This document shows positions 23,020-33,060 of a stretch of 64,000 nucleotides of DNA, piece after piece. The translations under genes and the position numbers were made by a program. Numbering within the stretch: the first letter of the stretch is position 1; the number at the start of each line of letters is the position of its first letter. The notes under the pieces were generated by a model. The model did not search any database, was not told the origin of the DNA, and saw nothing but the letters and a program-made list of their open reading frames with translations. The stretch comes from Zopfochytrium polystomum (lineage: Eukaryota > Chytridiomycota > Chytridiomycetes > Chytridiales > Chytridiaceae), in assembly GCA_025765615.1 (NCBI GenBank), contig JAIVFJ010000038.1:124001-188000 (forward strand). Direction: 5' to 3'.

Positions 23020-23600
23020 ATGAGCACCACGTTGTCCGCCTCGTTTCAGGCTTCCCCAAACTCGCACTTGGAACTGCTGGCCTTCGCAGCCGCCGCCCCG
23101 GCCTCAAAGTCTGCTCTGGGCAAACGCTCTCTTGCGACGGACGAGGTGAGGAGCATGCACAACTGCTAAATACCCAGCACCCTCAACCCTTCACTACCCC
23201 CTCTTGAACATGACCGCTGCAGCCGTCGTCACCGACTCGCCAATACGCTCCTGTGAAACGGTGGTGCAGCAGTGAGGCTTTGGAGGTGGGGTTCCCGCCC
23301 TCTCTGGCTGAGGAAGGCGGCGCTTGGGCAATGCAAATGGAATGTCAAGTGCGATATGAAATGCTGCCTGTCGCAGAGCAGACTCAATCGAAGACACCCT
23401 TGGGGCAAAATCCGCCACAGTCGAAGGCTCAGCAGCAGCAGCAGCAACCGCCGACCGTTATGCCTGCGTACCCCGCATGCACATCTTCAATGGCGAGTCC
23501 GTGGTGTCTCCCTTTGCCGACTCGGCCGTCAGACTTCTACATTGAAGAGGATTTGCGTGGCGCCGCGAGCGATGCCGCCGCAATGGATTGGACTGTGTAA
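23020..23600 (+). CDS. Hypothetical protein, Ser/Ala/Gln-rich
   Basis: Two exons (23020-23145 and 23221-23600; donor GAG|GTGAGG, acceptor CTGCAG) encode about 168 residues. Seen: an Ala-rich start (MSTTLSASFQASPNSHLELL), SALGKRSLATDE at the junction, PSSPTRQYAPVKRWCSSEA after it, a polyGln stretch from CAG repeats at about 23430, and an acidic aromatic end (FYIEEDL, AAMDWTV). No signal peptide, membrane segment or known domain was recognised. The composition suggests an intrinsically disordered regulator; function is not assigned. The ATG has a good context (CACTATGAGC). Confidence 0.55.
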
Positions 23601-23747
23601 ATGATTCCGTTGCTAATGCCTGTAACTATGCTCTGATGTTGGCCAGTTAATTTCGCTACTACTTTCGCATTACGTCGCTCACTGCAATCAAATGAAAATA
23701 CACGGAAAAAAAACCCCCTTGTATTTCACACAACCAACCGTCACTGT

Positions 23748-24515
23748 TTACGCATCTGCCGCCCACTCGTTCTCCCGCCTGATCTGCTCCTCCTCCTCGG
23801 GCGTGAAGTCGTTCTCAATGTTGAACATCTCCCGGATCTGTTCTGCTGTCTTGCCCTTGATCATGTTCGCTACCGTTTTGCAGCCGAGGTCGAGGAGTGG
23901 CTTGATGTCGAGGTAGTTGGCGGCGAGAATGATCTCAAAGAGCTCCTCGTTGTCGACTTTGATGTAAGTGGCGTCCCACTCGTCAATGTCGTCGGAGCGC
24001 TTGCGGGCAGCGTCAAAGGCGTCGTTCTCAGCAACGACGATGGGGTCGTCCTTGTGGTGCGTGCAGTATTCGATGACCTGGAAGGAAGGTGGTCGTTGAG
24101 TTTTTGGAAGACAGACAAAGAATTGGGAGAAAGGGTCAAACAATGGCGTGAAGGAGGCAAAGCTTCGGAAGGATCCACCGACGCGAGCTTCGGCGCGGTC
24201 CCGATCCACCAGATGCACTCCTTCGAGCAGCTCCATACACAAGGGCCCACTCAAACTCGTTCAGGTAGACCGAAGAGATGAAGCTTTGCGCCAAGAGTTC
24301 AAGCGTGACCGCGTTTGGGGTTTCGCAGTTCCACTTCATGGATCACCCCTTACCTTTTTCAAGATCTTTGCCGTGACATTGGGAAGAGGGATCGGGGTGT
24401 CGGCGTCGCCGACGTCCTCAAGCATGTTCTTGAGAAGGACCGATCGGTCGGCGACCTTCTTCTCCACGGCGAACTCCTGGCCGTCTGAGGAGGTGAGCTT
24501 GATGGTGGCAGACAT
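23748..24515 (-). CDS. SKP1: SKP1, SCF ubiquitin ligase adaptor
   Basis: SKP1 bridges cullin-1 to F-box proteins. Two exons (24515 to about 24352; about 24078 to 23748) encode about 165 residues of normal family length. The BTB/POZ start reads [19 protein letters not shown] with VLLKNMLED and [21 protein letters not shown]; the C-terminal part has [77 protein letters not shown], the hallmark of SKP1. The intron of about 270 bases falls between KK and VIEYC. An F-box protein gene lies 14 kb to the right, but F-box genes are common and no link is implied. Confidence 0.97.
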
Positions 24516-25195
24516 GGCTGGGGGCGTTGCGTGTGTGGTAGGGTGGGGTTTGGGTTGTGGGGGGTGGATGGATGTCTTCTTGTGTTGTTGAGGCTGGAAG
24601 TTTTTCCTGATATTTGAATTCGAGCGACTTATTTTTGACAAGTGTCTGTTCTAATCGCAGCAAAGTCGCTGGCTTTGCAAGGGCTGAGTTTCGGAACGAA
24701 ACAAAACTGTTCCAAGCAAATAATCGGAGAAGCGGTGCTTCTCCTCAGCGTTTTCTCACGAAGTGCTGAAGCATTCTCATAAGTACGCTTCAATGTTGCT
24801 TCGTGTTCAGCAGAAGTAGCTTTGGTTACCACTGATAATCATCATACTCAAGGTGTGCTGAGCGGGTGCTTGAAGCTCCACCCTTTTCGAAACTCATCGA
24901 AAATGCGTTTGTGATTGTTAGTTCTTCTGCTGGGGGACGTTTATTTCGTCTGTTGGCCACGAATCTGAACTGGGACCATAAGCGAAAAGATGCCTAACAA
25001 GAAAGCAACATGCCAAGATTCCCAAAACGGTAGAGACGAGCAGCGAGGATGTCTTGGAAAATAGCGGCGCACATTGGCCGCCAAGATCGGCAAAAGCACA
25101 GCCACCAGACTCAGTCAGCCAACCAAAAATTTATTGGTTTTTACTCTACTCTAAATTGGTACTAGAGTGCACCTTTTCTTTCCTTTGCAAACGCC
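24516..25195. other. Divergent intergenic region, SKP1 and WW-domain gene
   Basis: No gene, RNA gene or clear repeat seen in about 680 bases. It should contain both divergent promoters. Confidence 0.5.
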
Positions 25196-26763
25196 ATGGA
25201 ACCAACGAAGCAGGCCGACGAAGGGAAGCCGTTGCCGCCAGGGTGGGAGCAGCATTTCGACACGAACTACGGTCGCTACTACTACGTCGACCCCGACGGT
25301 GCGTCCACTTGGTACGATCCACGCTCCACGCAAAAGGACGGGACCTCCGCCGCGTCCGCCCAAGCCACAGGCAATGCCGCCAAGCCACAGGGGGGCTCTC
25401 CATCTCCAGAACCCACCAAGGACTTCAGCGCTTCAGAGACTGGCTCGTCCGCCGTCGCAACCTCGACGTACCATCTTGAGCAGGTTCTTGCGGGAAACCC
25501 GGTACCCAGCACAGCAGACATTCCCCATTACAGTGGCCCTTCAAGCTATCCTTCCGACGAGAAAAAGCAGATATATGGCTTACCAACGACCAATTTTGAG
25601 TATGCCGCTCCCCAACCGTCCGATCCATTCCTCGCCAGTTCCTCTTCCAATCCCATCGCCTCGTCATCCTTGGCCACCGCAGCAGCTAGGTCCGCTTCTC
25701 CTCCTTCTGTCACCAGCCCCGTCTCCCCAAGATCCAGTTACCCAAAGCCACTTCCCTCTGTTCCCGGACCTCACGGATCCATGCCGCGGAAACAGTACGA
25801 GCCAATTCGTGAAGACGATGATCCGTTCTATGAGGTTGATGTGAAAAACGAGCCGTACCCAGCCGTACCAGCGACCATCAACCGGCAAGGTCCCGCAGCT
25901 CCAAACAAACCCGCGCCAATTATTATTGAACCGTACCCACCGCCGGTGCCGCCGTCAAACGGCCGTGGAGTCGCGAAAGAACGCCGGTACTGCTGCGGCT
26001 GCTTTCGGACGCGCGGCGGATGCTGCGCCTTTTGGCTCATATTCATTATCGTCTTGCTTGGCATCCTCGGCGGATTGGTTTACTTCCTGTTCCCCCGAAT
26101 TCCCACCGTGGTCGTGTCGGATCCACATGTCATTTCCAACGTGCAAACCGTCGAAACGAACGGCACGCTTTCCACGGCCTCTTCGAGCACTCCCTTCACG
26201 ATTCGCATCAATTTGGGTGTCGATATTTCTGTGAAAAGCGACAACTACGAAGATATTGGAGTGAGCAAAATCACCTTTTCGGGAAACCTGTTGTCAGAGA
26301 GCGGATCCGCAATGTCAGACACGCCTATCAACGGCATAGCCAAGAACGTGAACTTCAAGGGGAAGTCCACAACGAATTTCACCTTGGTAGGACAGCCTCC
26401 GTAATGTTGTGTTCGGTGCCAATTTACATGATGATTATTATTTCTTATTCGTCGCAGCCATTCACTATGACCCATGACGTTACAACAAGTGGCTCTATAA
26501 CGACGGTTGTCACGCAGGACTCAGCGCTCATGGTTCTGTACAATTCTTGTGTTCGCAACACCGGCGACCTTCAAATTGTAAGAGTCTCACTTCTTTATAA
26601 TACTATCATACCGCTTCGACCTTACTAATGATTGTCTCAGTCCTACAATGTGGAAACCTACATTGACGCCATATCTTGGACGGGCTACAAGCCCTCGTTC
26701 AACGGTAAAGCGACATTCCCCTGTCCAACCGGTGCGCTGTCAGGACTTTCGCAGCTTCTGTGA
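25196..26763 (+). CDS. WW-domain, single-pass membrane protein with LEA2-like C-terminal domain
   Basis: Three exons (25196-26386, 26458-26577, 26641-26763) encode about 477 residues. A WW domain lies at residues 14-43 (LPPGWEQHFDTNYGRYYYVD, then STWYDPR, with both Trp and the closing Pro). A long Pro/Ser-rich linker follows with PP-type motifs that could themselves be WW ligands. After a Cys-rich basic patch (RRYCCGCFRTRGGCC) comes one membrane helix (AFWLIFIIVLLGILGGLVYF) and an extracytoplasmic region with alternating beta-like sequence (PFTIRINLGVDISVKSDNYE) typical of LEA2/NDR1-like domains. The WW end would be cytosolic. The last intron has a TACTAAT branch site. The fusion is unusual; role unknown, perhaps membrane recruitment of Pro-rich partners. 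Confidence 0.8.
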
Positions 26764-26959
26764 GCGTTCGAATGGGACATTTATTTTTTTTCCATCGCTT
26801 GACGTTCGATTGTGAGGGCGCAATTGGACTCTTTTGAATATATACATATCGTACTCATTCCATCCTGTCTGCGCAATCACTTTGTTTGTTGGCGCTAACC
26901 CTTGTCACAAGGCTGACACCAAAAAAAAAAAAACAACAAAAAAAAAAATATAAAACGCG

Positions 26960-29900
26960 ATGAGCGGTGAGTTGCTTCAGCCCTCACACTTGCCACGTGC
27001 TGCTCCCCCTTCTTCTTCCGCACCATCGCCTGCCTTCGAATGGTGCGAAGGCAAACAGGCAGATGTAGTAACGGACGTGGACGCGTGAGCGCATCCCAGA
27101 GGCTGATCGCGGCCGGCGTGGGATCGATCTGTCGTGTCCGACGTTGTCCAGCGCTGCGGATTCGCACTTTCTCCTCATGACGCGCGAAGGACCTTGGACA
27201 TCCGCGCTTGATCCCTCCGCGCCTACATGCTGATTATAGTTTCACAATCATACAGGAGGCTTCAACTTTGGAGGTGCTGGAGGCGGCTTCAAGTTGGGCG
27301 GAGGAACCGGAGGTTTGTTCAGACCATCGTCTTTGGAACGTTCCTAATGGTCTCTTGAAAAGCGCCTGCATTTGGGGCCAACCCTACTGGCGGAACAGGC
27401 GGCACCGGTCTCTTCGGCGGCGCGGCAGCTGGAGGCGCACCTGCCTTTGGAGGTGCGAACACGGGCGGAAACACGGCCTTTGGGGGGACTGGCGGCGCGA
27501 CCGGAGGATTCGGAGGGTTCGGTGCTTCCACTGGCGGGCCGGGCGCGACAAGCGGCAGTGCGTTCGGTGGCGGTGCACCTGCGTTTGGCGCCTCGTCCGG
27601 TGCGGCGCCTGCGTTTGGTGGAGGTGCTGCCACTGGCGGTTCCACGTTTGGCGCCGCCACAACACCGGCCTTCGGAGGCGCGACGACGGGAGCCGCACCG
27701 GCGTTTGGAGGCGCTTCCACTGGCGGTGCGCCAGCATTTGGAGCCGCTGCCACCGGCGCAGCGTCCGCGTTCGGCGGGGCCGCTTCTGGCGGCGGTGGGA
27801 TGTTCGGAGGCGCGGGAGCAGGAGCTGCTTCCAAACCGACATTCAGCTTTGGTGGGACCACCGGAGCCCCCGGATTCGGCACTGGCGGGGCGACCGCGGG
27901 GTCTGGCACGGGCGGGCAGGCCTTGTTCGGCGGCGCATCAAACACCACCACCCCTGCATTTGGGAGTGGTGGTGGGGCCTTCGGCTCGACCGCCCCCGCG
28001 TTTGGAACTGCCAATCAGACAGCCGCGGCCCCTGCATTCGGCGCTTCAACTGGAACGACAGCACCTGCCTTTGGTGCGGCTGCGGGAACTGCGGCACCTG
28101 CGGCACCTGCGTTTGGTACTGCAACCGGGGCAGCAGCACCTAGCATTTGGCGCGTCGACGGGAGCTGCGAAACCTGCATTCGGTTCAGCGTCAGGCGCAG
28201 CCGCTCCTGCTTTTGGAACAACACCTCTTGGGCAAGCTCCTACTTTCGGTACTGGAACTGCTGGAGGTGCTGCTGCCCCGGCATTTGGTAGCTCAACAAC
28301 GAGCTCGTCTGGAACGACAGCAGCTCCAGCGCCGAGCTTCAGCTTTGGTGGAGCATCCGCGCCCTTTGGCGCCACAGCGCAGAAACCAGGCGATGCACCA
28401 AAGCCAGCCGCAACCGGAACAGCTGCAGCTCCAAGCTTTGGTGGTGGATCTCTGTTTGGCGGAGGTGGTAACACAACTAATACCCCTTTGTTTGGCGGAG
28501 GAGCCGCAACAGCCCCTGCAGGTGGCGCTGCGAAGCCACTATTCGGAGGCAGCAGTGCTGCTGGGACCTCAGCTGCAGGCACAACTACGACCTCAGCGGC
28601 TAGTACAGCTGTGGCAACTCTGTTTGGTGGCGGATCGGCGGCTGCTGGCACTCCGGCAGGTGGTGCGGCCCAGACAACGACACCTCTTTTCGGCGGAGGT
28701 TTGCATTCCATTCTTTCTGGCAGTTTTACTCGTGCTCATGAATTGAATTTTCGTTCTCCAGCCGGAGGAGCAGCACCGTCGCGTGGGTTTCGGCTCTGGG
28801 GCAAAAGCGCCCGCGGCAGCCGCAACCTCCAGCCACGGCAGCTGCAGGATCGAGTTTGTTTGGCTGGTGCGACAGGTATTGATGACCGAAGACAAAGGTC
28901 TGAATTCTAATGCTTCAAACGTACAGCAACAACTCCTGCCCCAAAGCTTGGAGGTGGCATCTCTTTCTCGACACCGGCTGCAGGTAGAGACGAGTGATGG
29001 TGTGTTGCCGCTCACCTTATTTATCTATTTTCGGTTCTTAGGAGCTACAGCCGCAGCAACTGGTACAAAGTAAGGACTACTGGGGAACATATGTCGTGGA
29101 AATATTTGCTTACATTGCTTCAGCACCCCTGGCCCGCTGAGTTTAAAGGATCTTTCAGGAAGTAAGTAGTTAAGTTCAATACAGCTTTTTTTTGCTCAAC
29201 GGCTTTACTCCTCTTAGCACCTTCCGGAGGAGCTTCAACAGCGACGGCGAGCGCCGCACCGTCGTTATTCGGTGGAAGTCAAGCAAAACCTGCAGGAGCG
29301 TCAGCACTTGCCACTCCAGCAAGATCAACTACCGCTGCGCCGGCGACCTCAACGGCAACCCCTTCGGGAGGCCTCAAGTCGCTCAAGGGCAAGTCAATGG
29401 AAGAGATCTTGAACAAATGGCAACTTGAACTGGACCAATGTACACGGGATTTCCACCGGCAGGCAGAAGAAATCATGCGATGGGATCGGATGCTGATTGA
29501 AAATGGCCACACGGTACGTCCGCTCCCGTGACATCGTCTGCATGACCTGCTTCACGCACTTTCGCTCACGGTTATGGTTCATCCAGATTACAAAACTGTA
29601 CGAGTCTGTCGGAAAGGTCGACGAGGAACAAAATCAAATCGAGCAGACCCTGGAGTACATCGAGTCGCAGCAGTCAGAGCTTAACTCCGTCCTAGGACCA
29701 GTACGAGTCCCAGGTTCGCAGCCTCATGGAAGGCACACTTCATGTTGCAGGCACCGGCGACCTCCAAGGACCTGGGCAAGTCCGGGGTGGCAGGCGCGTT
29801 GCCCGGTTCCTCCGGCGGCGCAGACGCGTCGGGGCTGTCAGGCCGCCCGCGAGCCGATCCGGCTTGGAGCGGCGGACGAAGAGCGCGAGCGCGCGTACTC

Positions 29901-30318
29901 GCTGGCCGAGAGTCTGAACCGCGAGGTGAACGACCTGGGCCGGCAGCTGGCCAGCATGATCGAGGAGGTCAACAGCTTGCGGTCGCAGAAGCAGGCGCCG
30001 CTGCGGGGCGGAATGTCGCTGGAGGGCGACGCGGCGGGGGCGGCGGCGGCGGCCGGAGTCCAGGCGCCGCCCGTCCTGGCCGTCGACGAGCCGCCGGTCG
30101 TCAAGATTGTGCGCATCCTCGACACGCACCTGACGTCGCTGCAGTGGCTGGACGAGTCGGCGGACGACCTTGGCGCGCGCGTTGGGGAGCTCCGGCGCCG
30201 CGCGGCTGTCGCGACCGAGGAGGCGGAGCGTGTGCATCGCCTGCGCGGCGGGCGGCGGCGGCCTTGCGGGCGAGCTGGACCGGCGAGGCGGGGCCGGAGG
30301 CGAGCTAGGCGGCGGTAG
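26960..30318 (+). CDS. NSP1: FG nucleoporin NSP1/NUP62, frame-broken as sequenced
   Basis: This is the central-channel nucleoporin. Exon 1 is only ATGAGCG (26960-26966); after a 289-base intron exon 2 begins at 27256, giving MSGGFNFGGAGGGFKLGGG. A long FG region follows (PAFGAS, LFGGG and FSFGG units) to about 28700. Small exons lead to the coiled-coil NSP1_C domain: SLKGKSMEEILNKWQLELDQ, EEIMRWDRMLIENG, ITKLYESVGKVDEEQNQIEQ, TLEYIESQQSELNSVL, then ERERAYSLAESLNREVNDL and VRILDTHLTSLQWLDE. The conserved frame shifts by one extra base at about 28142, 28787, 28837, 28864, 29695, 29750 and 29861, and no splice model repairs them all. The frames between remain open, so a readable but scrambled protein is still predicted in places. 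Either these are sequencing insertions or the copy is decaying; family identity is certain. Confidence 0.85.
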
Positions 30319-33060
30319 GACGTCGGTGATGGGCGGGGGAGCCGTGTCTCCATTAGGTAAAAAAAAAAACTTCCGCTCGTTTGCCATTTTTCGCTGATCA
30401 TCCACCTCTGTACAGGTCTCAGTGGTCGTCAGGTGGTGATGGATCAAGTCAAGGAGATTGCATGGAAGAGATATTGGGACGAATGCGCGAACGGATATTT
30501 GTTGTCGCGGAGGTTCTGTTTGGATCGGTCGTTCCTTCTTTTTTTTCGCGTGTATGTTTTTTTTATAGTCCTTGTCTCGACACGAAAACTTGATAACATG
30601 AGGAGCAGGCATTGCAAGCTATATTTCAAAGTGCTGGTTGAAGTCGAACGAGAAGGGTTTACGAAAGTGGAATGGTGTTTCTGTGCCAGTCGACCTAAGA
30701 TTGTAACTCACAACGCGATTACTCCGGTTCGGCCTGGATCGTGTTTTTAGTAGACGGACAGAATAGAAAGGGGTTTGGGGTAAAGGCACGCTGTGAATCG
30801 AGGAAGCAAGCGATAGAATAGTTGGTGACGCGGAAGCTTCCAGCGGTTTCTTCTGGTGTTTTGATTTGGCCGAGCAGTCACATGCACTCTCCACTATGTA
30901 AGAGCCAACGTCGCTACTGCTGTTCGGAGAAGCTGTGTGAGCCACGCTGTCAAGATGTGTTTCTTCTGATGTTTTGATTGATGATGTGATCCTCTGGACC
31001 CGAAGTTCAGGGAGTTTTTTTGCGACTGCCCTGTCTGTTGAATGCGAAGAAGTCCAGCAACCCTCCCAGCTGGTGTCTCACCTAACCAAGCAGGAGAGGC
31101 GCAAAAGCTCCCTGCACATCAGGCCCAGAGGTCAATGCATTACACACCAAAACAACAGTTAGAAACATTCATGCACCTCCATTGACTTGCAATCCAACAG
31201 AAACTCCACAAGTATTGAAACTAAATAAGCGTGCTCCTAGGAGTGGAAATATCCATCTTCTGCTTCAAAGGTTCTCAAGGAATGAGACGGGGGCTCCGTT
31301 GCCACAGAAGTGTCTCCATGCAACATCAAAGTCCCCATACATCACAGGCCAAGAGCATCACTAAACTTTCCTGCCTGTTCAAACACCTCTGCTGCTGTCC
31401 TTGTTGTCAATCTTTAGAGTACACCACGCGGACGCTCTCGATGCGTTAAGGCTAGAGTGCTCCGGTATCAGTAACAGACATGCCACTTGCACCTGGTTCC
31501 AGCACATAGAGACTGTCCTTTTCAACCACAGTGTAATATCACGTTCTGTTGATAATTACTCCAGATTTCCTCACTGCGGCAGGCCTCAATAGTTTGTGAA
31601 GCAGCTTTTTACGTGCTTTGTCCGATTCCCAATTGGGATATTCCCTAAGCTCAAAGTATTAGAATTGGATTAAACCATGGCAACTCAAACTTGTAAAGAG
31701 GTTCTTCATGTTTTCTAGCAAATCAAGCAGCCAGGATAACACTCTAGAAAACAAATAGCAGGCAAACCGATTTTTGTCTGTGCTCTTATGTCCTTTCTTT
31801 GAGCATTTCAAGGAAATCTTGAGCCTTTCTGGGCATCTGCATATCAGGTATTCTGGTGCTTTTTTGTAACTGCGGTTCTCTTCCGGCTCCAGAAACACAT
31901 TCTGTAGATTGTGGCCGTCCCCTCTATGAGATTTTCCAGATCTCCCGGCAACAAGGAAATCACGGTAAATCTGGCGTCTGGGGGCTTGGCGGAAAACTCT
32001 TCGGGGTCGTGGCCAGCGGTAAAACAGAAGTGGAGGTGCCGCCCACTTAACGTCCAAGATCCGGGTGACGTAGCACTGGATTACCAGAAGTTATAGATAA
32101 GGGCTTGGGTCTGTCCCTGATACAGCAAGCCAGGATGATATACTAAATTCCGAGACAGAGTAAGGAGTAGTAATTTTCCAGCCGTACCTAACAGCAATGG
32201 CATTGCTAGGTGTACCGATAATGTTTATGGGTGATATAAAGTGGGAAGACAGATCCACGATGTGGTCGATCGCGTTCGAATGGAGCGTGCCGATGATCGT
32301 TTCTGCCGATTGAATCATCTTGCACGGAATCACTGTTGAAAACTTTAGCTGGTGACGCGTTCCCGAGGAGGTGGCCGGAGATATTCCGCGCGTCGGAGGG
32401 ATGGAGTTGGTTGTGAAAATTTTTCTTCCTTTGCAGGTCGTTTAACGAGCAGAGGAACCAATCTCAAGCGAACGCGTGCTAAACAGAGAAGAAGAGGAGG
32501 GTGTTGCCCCGTGCGGACGATTCTTTCCAACAAGGAAAAAGAAGATATATTTAATTCACAGCAAATAACATGATGACCTCAGGGGGCCTCACGCGCAAGT
32601 TTCCAATTGGTGAGGGGGTTCGCTCGCTTTTAGTGTTGGGAGGTGCAGAAGCTTGCTCAAGAAACGAGGCAACGGAACGCTGAAAAGGACGAGTACAGTA
32701 AAGGGAGATGACTGGTCTGGGTGATACCACTGACAGTAGACCGACAAGAAAGAACATAAAAAAAGGACAGAAAGGAGAGTAACGAAGAAAGAGATGGAAA
32801 GCGAAAACACAAACTGTCGGTTGCATGGGCCAAATAGCAATAAAGAGAAGGCGCGTGGGAAGTAGGAAGAATGTAGTGGGAAAAACGAAAGGAATATCAA
32901 ACGCTAACAGGTCCAAAGGACTGAGAAATATGGAATGAAGCAAAAGAGGTGACAACAAATTCTCGAAAGGAAAACAGGGCGGCAGCGCAAAAAAGATACG
33001 ACAACGTTTAAGGGAAAGTCAGAAAGGAGAGTAGGCGTCAGAGAAGGGTTTGAGGGGCGG
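30319..33060. other. AT-richer gene-free stretch with transposon-like debris
   Basis: I find no supported gene in about 2.7 kb. Base composition is AT-richer than in the flanking genes. The only recognisable signal is a weak copia-protease-like reading on the minus strand (see 32091-32333). Other frames are broken every few dozen codons. Confidence 0.5.
32091..32333 (-). mobile_element. Possible Ty1/copia protease-region relic
   Basis: A minus-strand frame reads TLHSNAIDHIVDLSSHFI followed by GTPSNAIAVRYGWKIT. The spacing resembles copia aspartic proteases, where a DSGA-x-xH start is followed by an acidic loop, a phenylalanine and a G..A.V.G.G block. The catalytic DSG is not kept (HSN here), and upstream and downstream frames are broken, so this would be an inactive fragment. 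The resemblance is by eye and weak. Confidence 0.25.

Noticed and set aside
27319..28014. Minus-strand 231-codon Ala/Pro ORF opposite the FG repeats
   Set aside because: It is the mirror of the GC-rich FG-repeat codons of NSP1; no start context or family features.
28112..28143. A tiny intron ending CCTAG to fix the frame in the FG region
   Set aside because: It would be under 30 bases, too short for the spliceosome; an extra A is simpler.
29701..29750. A clean-looking 50-base intron (GTACGAGT...TTGCAG) in NSP1
   Set aside because: It would remove QYESQVRSL, which matches conserved NSP1 sequence, so one-base insertions explain the region better.
29740..30612. 290-codon minus-strand ORF
   Set aside because: Antisense to the conserved NSP1 coiled-coil domain.
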